Positions 1 through 9,373 of a stretch of DNA of 64,000 nt are shown one piece after another. A program made the position numbers and the translations under genes. Origin of the DNA: a virus; IMG/VR virus record IMGVR_UViG_3300035145_003993, positions 62,001 to 126,000 of that record. One strand, written 5' to 3'. Each line of letters begins with the position of its first letter. Within the stretch, counting starts at the first letter, position 1. The notes beneath the pieces were generated by a model. The model was not told where the DNA came from, did not search any database, and worked only from the letters and a program-made list of their open reading frames with translations.

Positions 1-3000
1 AAAGAATTGCCTAATGTTGTATACTTTCTTAAGATAAAATTTCAGTGTAATGCTACTTGGGGGATTATTTATGTTCGAACTGACTTCATCGTTATAAAAA
101 TAAGCGTTTAAATCTTGCGCGTTATATATACCACCATCACCACTCGTATTATTGTTATAATAGATACCAGTTGAAGAAGAATACAAAATTCCACCTTCAT
201 TGAATGGTAAAAGACCATAATCTCGGCCATCAACGTGTCTCTCTGAATTTAAAGAATGAGGATTTACGTATGTAGGTATTCTTCCTGCTGGAAGTGTATT
301 TAATTGAACACTATTTTGAGTAGCTGTATACGGGTTAAGTCTACACATACTATTAATATCATTAGGATTAGGCTTAAAAGAAACAGTAAACACTTTATAG
401 TTGGTCCTGAAAACTCCTTGTGCATCTAAAGTATTAAAATTAACTTTTAATGTTAACGGTGTATTTGGACCGTATAAGCTATACCATAATTCTGATTCAG
501 GCAAACAAACATGAGAATTTCCATATCTATTAGGAAGAAAACCAGATAAATTATTTCCTGTTAAAGGGTCCCGGTCTCTGCCTATTTTGTTTGGATCATC
601 CCAATGATCATTTATTTTTTTTCCATTTCTCCACTCTATTTCTCCAAGATAATTTTCATCTCGGATTAAGTCTATTCCTCCATCATATTTTAATCCATAC
701 AACATTGTGTTTTGATCATAATTTGATTTTGAATAATTCTTTGCATAACCAGAGTAGTTGCACTGCAGGGTAACAAAATTTACATTAACGACATTATTTA
801 TATTACTCGGGAATATAGAAACTGATTGTGGCTTATTACCATTATCAAATGTATCGTCAACATTATTCATATAAACATCGTAACTTGTAGGCTCGCTACT
901 TAAAGTCTGTGAAGAATTTTCTAAAACAAATGCTCTAACAGCTTGCGCTGTAACTAGATTATTATGTTTGTTGTCAGCAGCAATTTCTTCATCTAAACTT
1001 TGCAACACGTTAACTTCTGTTACAGAATTATTCGGGTCGTCATTATCAGCATTTGCATCGTTTGTAACACTACCTAAGACTTTGTAGTTATTCATTGTCT
1101 TAAGTTTGTCATTTGTAATTGTATCATTGGCGATATTACCGCCAACAATTGATGTTGCTGCGATTGAACCGGTTGCTGTGCCTTGAGCATCAACACCACC
1201 AGTAACTGCTCCATTTTCTATGTTTAAAGTCTGTACTTTACCAGCTTCAGCTGTGTTTGCTTCTGTATATCTTAAAACATCACCTGTTGCTCCAGTCGGA
1301 AGAGAAAATGCTGCTTCTTGCCCTTCAACATTGTAAGGTGAAGAAATAATCCAACCAGAGAATTCTGATCCTCGGCCGCTTACAGGATTACTCCAGATCT
1401 TTTTCCAAGTAATATCAATGTAAGGAATATCAGAAGTATTAAATTGAATGACTTTTTGATTAACTAGGAATTCTGATGTATTTGAACTGTTTGTGGTGCC
1501 AATTAATTTTTTGTAGATACTACCTTGTGAATTAATTGTTACTTTTTTAATTGTGCCACTAGCTAGAAAATAAATTCTAGTAGAATCGTTGTGTGACAAG
1601 TTATCCCAAGCATTAATTTGATTATTTATCGGCAAATTCAGAGTAACTTGTTGTTCTGAATTTGTAAATACGTAATAATCTTTGAATTTGAAAAATCTTT
1701 CCTCTAATGCAATTACTTGGCCCCAATTATAAGTATTATTTGTATTAACTGGTCTAACAAGTTGAGTGTAGCTATGAAGTCTTTTTTTCTTTTCGTCTTT
1801 TGCTCTCCACGAGCCATTATGGTAAACAAATATTAACTTACTAGTTTCTTGCAAGTCAGTCCAAGAATATGTGCATGTTTTAGAGGTAGAAAGTACTATA
1901 TTAACTTTTGCAGAACCTAAATTACTATCATTAACATTATTAACATGTGTAACTGGAATAATTTCTATTGTTTTAAGTTCATCAGCCGTATTTGGTAGAG
2001 TAAACGTATATTCTATAGTATCATTATTTCTAGAACTAAAAATGTAAGTATAATCTGATTCTAGCGTTATATTATTTCTAACACTAGTGCCCGCACCAGT
2101 GCCAGACACACCAATCCAATCATGTTTTCTTGCAACTCTAGAAAAAGGTATTGTATTAACTTTGTCACTATTACTACTATCTAAAACCAAAACTTTATCA
2201 TCAAGAGCAAGTTCTTCCTCAGTTAATACTGGCGCTGAACTGAAGTCTGGGGTTACAGTTAAATCACTTAAGAAATTTGAATACGAAACTCTTTTAAGCT
2301 CATTACTATCATTAGAATCTGAAATAAGGACGAAGTCACCTGGATCAGGCTTAAAAATGCTTACACCGTCAACAACTTTAACTTTAATAGTTTGCATTGA
2401 AATTACAGATTTGTCAAGATGTCTGGCTAAAACAGAATCATCTTTGTATTTAGCTTGCCATGGATTGGTTCTTGCACTATCGTAAGTAAACGATATATCT
2501 GAGTCGTCAAAAGTCAAAAGCACGTGTTCTTTAATTTTTTGTGCAGTTACATTCTTTTTTGCACCTGGGTTTTCTGAAACGTCTAGCATGACAAATTGGT
2601 CTGTCGAAGCAATGTCTCCACTTAAAGCTGTTGATGGCCATGTAAAGTCTGCTGCAGCTGAAGCAGTAATGCCTCCATTGTCATTTAGCGCTGCTACGAG
2701 GTTTGAAATACTTACGTCTAAGTTGTCTTCATTATCAATATAAACAAATCTATCAGGATTTGCAATTAGTTGACCGGGATTTGCAGGATCATCGATTTGA
2801 TCAGGCTTGACATTGATATTTAAAGTATTACCAGTAAGTGTTAAACCAGCGCCTCCTTGGATTTCACCTGCACCAGAAAACTTAACAAACGTGATATCAT
2901 CTGTGTTTACTGTGTCACTATTTGAATCGCTCGTGCAGATAAATCCGTTACCTTTATTTGTATCACCATGTTCTACATAAATAAAACTACCACTTGCTTG

Positions 3001-4911
3001 GAAACCTGATGCAAAATCTGATGTTCTTTCAAAAGACCAAGGACTACCTACACTGCCTTTAGAAATAAGCTCATAAATTCCGTTATGAATTGCACTCGTT
3101 TGATTTTTAACTAAAATTCTAGAGCCAATAATAATATTATTAGGGTCAGATTCGTCTCTTTCAACAAGACTATTTACAGGATATCCGTCGATAGAACCGA
3201 GTTCACCATTAAGATTTGCTATAAGTGTTGATACATTTAATGTTGCATCCAAATTTTCTGTTGTTGCAACAATACAAGTATCTAAAACAGATGCAACTGA
3301 TTGAATTGTATTGTCAACGTATTGTTTAGTTGCTGCATCTGTATTCTCAATAGGCGCTGCAAGACCTCTTATGTTCTTGCTACCCATAGAAATACCAACT
3401 ACATCGGTACCGCCAACATTTATCGTGAGTTTATTTAAAGAATCAGAGGTGTCGCTTACAACATATCCACTAAGATCTGGAGATGCAGGTAAGTCTGCAT
3501 TTGTCAAAAATGATTGAGAATCAACCCACCCTTTCGTTGCAAAAATAGCTTGACCTGCAGTTTTTTCTGTATCTGTTAAAAGTGTTGAATCAAATGTGTA
3601 TGTAAAACTATTACTAGCACTTAGCGTTCCTGTAAAGAAAGATGAAGATGCAACTGATGCAATGTTAATTTCTTTATCAGCAGAGGATGCTAAACTTAAA
3701 GTCGGAATAGTAAATTCAGGGTCAGTTGCAGAGGCAAAATTAACTTTTAAATTATTTTTACTTAATTCAATTCCTTCACCTTCAGCAACACTGTCAGGCA
3801 AAAGTTGAATTGATTGGTTATCAAACAAATTAAAAGTGTTAAGATCAAGATGCGCACCTAAATGTGGGTCTGAGTCTTCAATTATAGCTGTTAGACCCGT
3901 AGAATTAAAGTCATTCCAAACAAGAGGACTTGTACCTAAAATAGAACCTGTTGTTGTTGACGAAGAAAAGAAAATCTTTCCTGCATTATCTGTTCCTTCA
4001 ATAACTGATACAGATAGCCCAGAGAAATCAATATCACCACTTAAGTCATCTGCTCTTGTTAAAACAAATTCTGTAGAACCATCTCCTGCAGCTGTTACAA
4101 TATAGATGCCGTTTTGAGTTTTGTCTGTTTGATCTTTGACTAATAATCTATCTTCAACTTGAAAAGCATTTACACCATCAATTAATAATGCACCTGGATT
4201 ATTAGCTGTAAGTGTAAAAGATAAACCATCATATGCTGCATCTAAGTTTTCTGTTGTTGCAACTTTTACAGGTGATTTAACAAGTAATAAATTATCATAT
4301 TTAGTATTACCATCTATTGTTAATGAAGGTGATGAAGAAACAGCAAATCTACTATCTTTTACGCTTAAAGATAACTGATTTCCACTTTGAGAAACTAATC
4401 TAATGCCTTGACCACTTTGTTTTGCGCTTCCTACATAAAGATTTCTAACAGCATCAACTGAGTTTCCTAAATCATATGTAACATCACTTGCAGGAACATA
4501 GTGACCATTACTATCAATATACCAACGATCTGCTTCATTGGTTTTAAATATTAACTTGTTATTTGTAGAATCGCTAGCGTCATAATTTGCTATAACTGCT
4601 TGTTGTTGTGTTGTTACATCTTCAGAATTAGTTGGACCTGCAAATATTCTATCAACTTCTGCATTAGAACTACCTGTATCAGATGCAGATATTGTGTATT
4701 GCGCACCTTCGCCTTCATCAGCAGCACTTGGTCCTTCAATTGTTATACCTGTGCCTGCTTTAAGCAATTGATTCCCTACTAAGTTTTTAAGTTCATTTGA
4801 CTTGAAATTACCAAAAGAACCACTTACTGCATTAACCTCTAACCACCTTCTATCAGATAAGCCTAACTTTCCTTCTTCATCTGCTCTAGGAACTAAGTTC
4901 TTTGTTGCCAT
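1..4911 (-). CDS. Large tail-fibre-like virion protein, C-terminus beyond the window
   Basis: The frame is open from an ATG at 4911 to base 1, giving at least 1637 residues with no stop, so the C-terminus lies outside the window. Two copies of a module built on ATTENLDA...LLVKDQT...NGIYIV lie near residues 217 and 548; I know this module from fibre-like proteins of marine phages. A DAATKQYVD motif near residue 530 is typical of T4-like fibres, and a LGNSVDAVRNLYVG unit near 150 matches repeats in the next gene. It is Ser/Thr/Asn-rich with no catalytic motif, as expected of an extended beta-rich trimer. The N-terminus (MATKNLVPRADEEGKLG) would be the virion-attachment end. The exact role (long fibre, side fibre or whisker) is not resolved. 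Confidence 0.75.
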   Translation of the reverse strand, partial: MATKNLVPRADEEGKLGLSDRRWLEVNAVSGSFGNFKSNELKNLVGNQLLKAGTGITIEGPSAADEGEGAQYTISASDTGSSNAEVDRIFAGPTNSEDVTTQQQAVIANYDASDSTNNKLIFKTNEADRWYIDSNGHYVPASDVTYDLGNSVDAVRNLYVGSAKQSGQGIRLVSQSGNQLSLSVKDSRFAVSSSPSLTIDGNTKYDNLLLVKSPVKVATTENLDAAYDGLSFTLTANNPGALLIDGVNAFQVEDRLLVKDQTDKTQNGIYIVTAAGDGSTEFVLTRADDLSGDIDFSGLSVSVIEGTDNAGKIFFSSSTTTGSILGTSPLVWNDFNSTGLTAIIEDSDPHLGAHLDLNTFNLFDNQSIQLLPDSVAEGEGIELSKNNLKVNFASATDPEFTIPTLSLASSADKEINIASVASSSFFTGTLSASNSFTYTFDSTLLTDTEKTAGQAIFATKGWVDSQSFLTNADLPASPDLSGYVVSDTSDSLNKLTINVGGTDVVGISMGSKNIRGLAAPIENTDAATKQYVDNTIQSVASVLDTCIVATTENLDATLNVSTLIANLNGELGSIDGYPVNSLVERDESDPNNIIIGSRILVKNQTSAIHNGIYELISKGSVGSPWSFERTSDFASGFQASGSFIYVEHGDTNKGNGFICTSDSNSDTVNTDDITFVKFSGAGEIQGGAGLTLTGNTLNINVKPDQIDDPANPGQLIANPDRFVYIDNEDNLDVSISNLVAALNDNGGITASAAADFTWPSTALSGDIASTDQFVMLDVSENPGAKKNVTAQKIKEHVLLTFDDSDISFTYDSARTNPWQAKYKDDSVLARHLDKSVISMQTIKVKVVDGVSIFKPDPGDFVLISDSNDSNELKRVSYSNFLSDLTVTPDFSSAPVLTEEELALDDKVLVLDSSNSDKVNTIPFSRVARKHDWIGVSGTGAGTSVRNNITLESDYTYIFSSRNNDTIEYTFTLPNTADELKTIEIIPVTHVNNVNDSNLGSAKVNIVLSTSKTCTYSWTDLQETSKLIFVYHNGSWRAKDEKKKRLHSYTQLVRPVNTNNTYNWGQVIALEERFFKFKDYYVFTNSEQQVTLNLPINNQINAWDNLSHNDSTRIYFLASGTIKKVTINSQGSIYKKLIGTTNSSNTSEFLVNQKVIQFNTSDIPYIDITWKKIWSNPVSGRGSEFSGWIISSPYNVEGQEAAFSLPTGATGDVLRYTEANTAEAGKVQTLNIENGAVTGGVDAQGTATGSIAATSIVGGNIANDTITNDKLKTMNNYKVLGSVTNDANADNDDPNNSVTEVNVLQSLDEEIAADNKHNNLVTAQAVRAFVLENSSQTLSSEPTSYDVYMNNVDDTFDNGNKPQSVSIFPSNINNVVNVNFVTLQCNYSGYAKNYSKSNYDQNTMLYGLKYDGGIDLIRDENYLGEIEWRNGKKINDHWDDPNKIGRDRDPLTGNNLSGFLPNRYGNSHVCLPESELWYSLYGPNTPLTLKVNFNTLDAQGVFRTNYKVFTVSFKPNPNDINSMCRLNPYTATQNSVQLNTLPAGRIPTYVNPHSLNSERHVDGRDYGLLPFNEGGILYSSSTGIYYNNNTSGDGGIYNAQDLNAYFYNDEVSSNINNPPSSITLKFYLKKVYNIRQFF

Positions 4912-5001
4912 TTTAATTTGACTCCTAATAATTTATTTCTAATCTAATTATGCAATCAATTTTGTTTAATCTTATATTGATTAATTAATTATTATGTATT
5001 G

Positions 5002-8000
5002 TTAAGTTCCTTCAACATATTCCTCAAAGAAAGATTCACCAGTAATTTCTTCGAGTCGTCTTATCATTTTCTCCATGTTTACTTTTACTTTTTTACCTGT
5101 CTTTTTATTTTCAGACCAATAAACCCAATCACCTTCTTCATTGTGAGGAGATATCTGTGTAACATTTCCTGCTTCATCTTGAACAAACATTTCTGCAGAG
5201 CCACTAACATCTTTTGAATAAATATGTGCATGATTTCCTCTAACAGATGGATCAGAAGCAGTTACTTTTGTTGCAATAGGACCAGCGTTAACAATTTCTG
5301 TGGTTGATGATGCACTATCACCAATAATGTCAATTGCAACTGTTTCAACATTTCCTGAAAGAACTGATAGTTGTAGATTTCCGTGAGTTTGTGCAGGTGC
5401 TCTAACTTTAATTCTGCCGTATACGTCATATACTGATGAGTAGTAACCTTGGAAGTATATGTCTCCAACAATATCACCAGGATCTGTATACATTTTTTGT
5501 AATTTTATTTGTGGGCCAATTCCACTAGTATTACTGGTGTTTGACTGAATTGTAAATGTTGGGTCGTACGCATTCTGCGAAGAACCCATGCTAAGAGTCA
5601 ATCCTGAGTCGGCGATATGTTGCAAAGTTACATCTTGATCATTCCCAAAATAAATTCTAGAAGAATCTCCAAGATATAGATTTGCCCATTCTCCAGATGT
5701 CGAACCTAGATTATATGTATCTGCTGTTGAAGGTACAACGTTAGAAGATACACTTGTTAAATCTACACTACTAGGAGTCCAATGTAGACCGTTTGCCGCT
5801 GTGTATGTCAAGACATCATTGTCAGATGGATTTTCTGTAGAAGTGTCTAAAACATTCAACTCAGCTGCAGTTGACTTAACTAATGTTCCACCTAAAGAAA
5901 GACCCGAGTCTGTAGCGTTATGTAATGGAATATCTACTAATAAATGACCACTGATATTTCCTTCAATAGACAAGCCTTCAGTCGATGCGTTTCCTGCAAA
6001 TAATCCTCCTGTGGCTGTGTAAAAATATAATCCTGCAGATTCTATATTGTTTGTAGGACTTACAATTTTAGATCTGACTGCTGTATATTCATGTAAAGTA
6101 GACACTGAATTTTTAGCAGTAGAAGTTATTGTTCCAATTATATCATTTCCTGCAGGAGAAGATGTTTCAGAAAGAAATTCTATTTCACCTCCAGTTGCGA
6201 TGCCTGTGTTGGCATTTTTTATTGTAAGACGAGGAGTCAATGCTGGATCTAAAGACATGTCTAAAATCAATCCTGCATCTGGATCATGTTCTAAATAAAC
6301 ATCTTGATCATTCCCGAAATAAATTCTAGAAGAATCACCTAAGTATAAATCTGACCATTCAGCAGCTGTAGAACCTAGTGATCTCGTATTCGAACCATCA
6401 GGTAAAACGTTAGATGAAATGTTTGTTAAGTCTGTGCTACCTCCAGATACTGATGCAAATGTTAATACGCCTGAGCCATTTGTTTGTAATACTTGTCCAG
6501 AAGTTCCGTCTGACGTTGGAAACGAGTAAGCATTATTAAATGTAATAGTGCCAGTTTCATCAATTTTAAGTCTGTTAGAAGTTGTACCTCCTGTGCCTGT
6601 ATTAAATTCTAAAGTTCCGCCATATGTTGAACCATCAACTGTTGCACTAGATCTAATAATAGCACTTTCTAAGAAAGATGTACCATTATGTCCGTACATT
6701 ACAAATTTACCGAGTTCATCTGCTGCAACAACTGCTGTAGGCGTAGCAGGTGTTCCTCTTGCTTTTTGTAATAAAACATCCGGACCATCTGCAGAAGTAT
6801 GATATTGGTCTATTCTCATTGAACCTTCGTATTGTACGTCTCCTACAAGATGTAGTGTTCTTGCAGGAGAACTAGTTCCAATACCTATACGATCATTTGA
6901 TGTATCTATAGTTAACAAGTTTGTAGATAATACACTAGAACCATCACTATTAGCAACCAATATAGCGTTATTAGTTAAAGTAGAAGGCATTGAGTAACCA
7001 TCACTAACCAAAAAAGTTCCTGATGCGTCTGGTAGAGTTAAAGTTCTGTTTGATGCAAGAGAGCTTTGACCTTGAATTTGTATGTAGTTTGTTCCGTGTT
7101 TTTCACCTGTTCCATCTTCATGTATTCTTAAGGGGTTATCATAATGAAAACCAACAGAGTTAACGTCAATCCACATACGTGCATTTTCTGGATGAGCTCC
7201 AGTTCCTCCAGATGCATCTGACGCGCCTTTGTCTGGGAGTTCCAGGTAAAAACCAACTCTTCTATTTGCAGCACCTGCTTGATCATCAATTGCCCCAAAC
7301 CATTGTTCATACCATAATTGGCCTTGCCCGTACTGTCTCGTGTTAGAAGAATACCAGTTGGCAAACTTTACCTTTACAGTATCTTCATTATAAGCAAAAA
7401 ATTGTGATCCTGATCCTCCGAGAGATAGTCTGTTAGTTACAGAAATATTTTGTGATGTTAACAAACCATTACTATCAGCACCACCTGTATTGTTCCAAGT
7501 TAGATTTGAACTTAAAGCCACACTAGAACTGTCACTATTAGATGTCAAGACAGCGTTATTAGTAAGTGTTGTAGGTAATTGATAGTTACTCTGTGTAGAC
7601 TGATTTGATGCATTTCCAATAAAAAACTTTCCTTCATTTAAGTTAGGAGTAGCATTTGTTCTTCCTGCACCACCAACTAAAACTTCACCATTGCTTGCAT
7701 CAGACTTGACAATTTTACCAATGTTTTGAATTAAATTGCTTCCAGTAGGAGGAGTATTCTGAAATTCTCCTGCAGTTGTAGAACTTACATAAAGAGTATC
7801 TCCTTCACTATACTCAGCATTAGTATCAATCCCTTTAAATAGCCCACTATAAACAACATACCCTTCAGCTTCTGCTGCAATGTCACTTTGCACAAATCCA
7901 AAAGCAGGCATTGTAGCAGAAGAATTAGATTGAGCCAAAGAAACTTCTGGTTTGTTTCCACTATGACCAGAAATATAGACTAATTGTCCTTTAGTTAATG

Positions 8001-8265
8001 CTGTTGTCGTAGAAGGATTTTTAACTGGGAATGATAAAGCTTTTGGTAAAGAATCACCTTGTAAAAGAGCAATATCACCATCTTCATCAGGAAAATTAAT
8101 TGTTCTATCATCTGTAGGGTCTGTAACTGTTAGTTGTAATTCGAAATCGTCAGCTGTGTCGCCTTCAAACGCTAATCCACCTGAACCTATTACTATTCTA
8201 TCTGTTGGTTTTAGAACTTTCTTTGATCCGTTATTATAATATACAAACTTTTCTATATCAGCCAT
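5002..8265 (-). CDS. Repeat-rich tail-fibre-like structural protein (1087 aa)
   Basis: Two near-identical modules (LGSTAAEWSDLYLGDSSRI followed by YFGNDQDV) lie near residues 625-655 and 850-880. A second repeat pair (LTNNAVL/LTNNAIL plus SNSDSSSV/ANSDGSSV) lies near 225 and 430. Such modules are common in large virion proteins of marine T4-like phages. The N-terminus (MADIEKFVYYNNGSKKVLK) resembles an attachment segment. The C-terminus ends in a basic then acidic helix (KVNMEKMIRRLEEITGESFF), plausibly a trimerisation or capping element. It lies 91 bp downstream of the larger fibre gene on the same strand and precedes three small genes, so they probably form one late structural block. The structural role is well supported; the exact organelle is inferred. 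Confidence 0.75.
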   Translation of the reverse strand: MADIEKFVYYNNGSKKVLKPTDRIVIGSGGLAFEGDTADDFELQLTVTDPTDDRTINFPDEDGDIALLQGDSLPKALSFPVKNPSTTTALTKGQLVYISGHSGNKPEVSLAQSNSSATMPAFGFVQSDIAAEAEGYVVYSGLFKGIDTNAEYSEGDTLYVSSTTAGEFQNTPPTGSNLIQNIGKIVKSDASNGEVLVGGAGRTNATPNLNEGKFFIGNASNQSTQSNYQLPTTLTNNAVLTSNSDSSSVALSSNLTWNNTGGADSNGLLTSQNISVTNRLSLGGSGSQFFAYNEDTVKVKFANWYSSNTRQYGQGQLWYEQWFGAIDDQAGAANRRVGFYLELPDKGASDASGGTGAHPENARMWIDVNSVGFHYDNPLRIHEDGTGEKHGTNYIQIQGQSSLASNRTLTLPDASGTFLVSDGYSMPSTLTNNAILVANSDGSSVLSTNLLTIDTSNDRIGIGTSSPARTLHLVGDVQYEGSMRIDQYHTSADGPDVLLQKARGTPATPTAVVAADELGKFVMYGHNGTSFLESAIIRSSATVDGSTYGGTLEFNTGTGGTTSNRLKIDETGTITFNNAYSFPTSDGTSGQVLQTNGSGVLTFASVSGGSTDLTNISSNVLPDGSNTRSLGSTAAEWSDLYLGDSSRIYFGNDQDVYLEHDPDAGLILDMSLDPALTPRLTIKNANTGIATGGEIEFLSETSSPAGNDIIGTITSTAKNSVSTLHEYTAVRSKIVSPTNNIESAGLYFYTATGGLFAGNASTEGLSIEGNISGHLLVDIPLHNATDSGLSLGGTLVKSTAAELNVLDTSTENPSDNDVLTYTAANGLHWTPSSVDLTSVSSNVVPSTADTYNLGSTSGEWANLYLGDSSRIYFGNDQDVTLQHIADSGLTLSMGSSQNAYDPTFTIQSNTSNTSGIGPQIKLQKMYTDPGDIVGDIYFQGYYSSVYDVYGRIKVRAPAQTHGNLQLSVLSGNVETVAIDIIGDSASSTTEIVNAGPIATKVTASDPSVRGNHAHIYSKDVSGSAEMFVQDEAGNVTQISPHNEEGDWVYWSENKKTGKKVKVNMEKMIRRLEEITGESFFEEYVEGT

Positions 8266-8279
8266 TTTTTAACCTTTTC

Positions 8280-8813
8280 TTAATTGTTTAGTGCATCTAA
8301 TTCTGCTTGACATTCTGCCATTTCAGCATCAATGTCTCTTGGCATAACATTACCTTCAGAGTCAAACTCAAAATATTTGTCTACTGCACTGTCTCTATTT
8401 GTCATTGTGTATTGTGATGTTTGTAAAGTACTTCCATCAAGCATTAAGTTTAAATCTAAACCAAAAAGACCTGTGTCACCATCTAATATATTAGTAGGAA
8501 CTAAATTGTCGTTATCATCTATATCTAAAGACCAAAGACTTGAATCACTTTTCTCTGCGTAAAGTTTTCCTTTGATAACAACGTCACCGCCAAATACTGC
8601 AACTGAGTTAGGAATACTATGCTCAACGCCGCATTTAGAACCATGAACATATAGAAATGTTTCTTCTCCTAAACCTGTGAGCATTGTTTCAGGGATCCCG
8701 CCTACGTTATCTAATGCATTATTATCTGGGTATATAATTAGCTTAGGGCTTGACGAGCCAGATCCAATAATCTTATTTGTTCTTATCTGTCCACTTAAAA
8801 AGTCTTTTGCCAT
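8280..8813 (-). CDS. Probable structural protein upstream of fibre gene (177 aa)
   Basis: This 177-residue protein ends 14 bp before the 1087-residue fibre protein and is probably cotranscribed with it. It begins MAKDFLSGQIRTNKIIGSG, which recalls the N-terminal tags of the two large fibre-like proteins, and contains PDNNALDNVGG and VFGGDVVIKGKLYAEKSD, a pattern like the beta-rich display segments of marine phage fibres. The C-terminal 20 residues are acidic and helical. No enzymatic motif is visible. A fibre-associated or adaptor role is inferred from position and composition. Confidence 0.55.
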   Translation of the reverse strand: MAKDFLSGQIRTNKIIGSGSSSPKLIIYPDNNALDNVGGIPETMLTGLGEETFLYVHGSKCGVEHSIPNSVAVFGGDVVIKGKLYAEKSDSSLWSLDIDDNDNLVPTNILDGDTGLFGLDLNLMLDGSTLQTSQYTMTNRDSAVDKYFEFDSEGNVMPRDIDAEMAECQAELDALNN

Positions 8814-8815
8814 TT

Positions 8816-9034
8816 TTATCTCTCAATCACAATATAATGAATATTCATTTCAACGTCTTCACTTTTAGTTATTACTAAATAAGTATTTGTTAGTTCAGAT
8901 ATATAAATATTAACATTCGTATTAGATGTTATTTTAACAATAGGGCTTTGTGAATATGTTTCAACAAAATTAATTGTTATTTCTTCTTCACCTAATGCGC
9001 TATTTACTATTCCTTTTTCATAATTTGTAGACAT
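8816..9034 (-). CDS. Small beta-rich protein, paralogue of the next gene (72 aa)
   Basis: The core reads NFVETYSQSPIVKITSN, then NVNIYISELTNTYLVI. It aligns with the C-terminal half of the 108-residue product encoded just upstream (NFTKTYTEIPVIGLT...NVNIFITSLTTTGLVI). The pattern F-x-x-T-[YF]-x-x-x-P followed by a strand ending LVI resembles the H-type lectin fold used in phage adhesins. It lies 2 bp from both neighbours in a tightly packed structural block. The lectin assignment is inference; the paralogy is visible. Confidence 0.5.
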   Translation of the reverse strand: MSTNYEKGIVNSALGEEEITINFVETYSQSPIVKITSNTNVNIYISELTNTYLVITKSEDVEMNIHYIVIER

Positions 9035-9036
9035 TT

Positions 9037-9363
9037 TTAACTCGCATCATACACTTGAACGTGAACTTTTCCTGTGAAGTTGTTTGAGCTTTCTATTACT
9101 AAACCTGTTGTTGTTAAGCTCGTAATAAATATATTAACATTTTCTGCTTCAGGTGTCAAACCAATTACAGGAATTTCTGTGTAAGTCTTTGTAAAGTTAT
9201 AAGTTTCTTGGTAAGAGTCAACAAAATCTACAATTGCAACTTCTGCATCAACTCCTAACAAATCATCAGCAATATCTGTTTCTAGATACTGTTTATAAAC
9301 AGGTTTAATTCTTATAAGAGGATAACTTTTTCTTAATCTATTTGCGTCATATATCTTAGGCAT
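9037..9363 (-). CDS. Small beta-rich protein with H-lectin-like module (108 aa)
   Basis: About 50 basic N-terminal residues (MPKIYDANRLRKSYPLIRIK) precede a C-terminal module FTKTYTEIPVIGL...NVNIFITSLTTTGLVIESS...GKVHVQVY. The module is shared with the adjacent 72-residue protein, so the pair arose by duplication with gain or loss of the N-terminal part. It lies 10 bp from phoH and 2 bp from its paralogue. Likely a small virion or fibre-tip component; no catalytic residues are visible. Confidence 0.5.
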   Translation of the reverse strand: MPKIYDANRLRKSYPLIRIKPVYKQYLETDIADDLLGVDAEVAIVDFVDSYQETYNFTKTYTEIPVIGLTPEAENVNIFITSLTTTGLVIESSNNFTGKVHVQVYDAS

Positions 9364-9373
9364 AAACTATTCC

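Noticed and set aside
591-8868. Several 60-130-residue frames on the plus strand opposite the fibre genes
   Set aside because: They are antisense to long, well-patterned fibre frames, show Ser/Leu-rich antisense composition, and have no SD or promoter.
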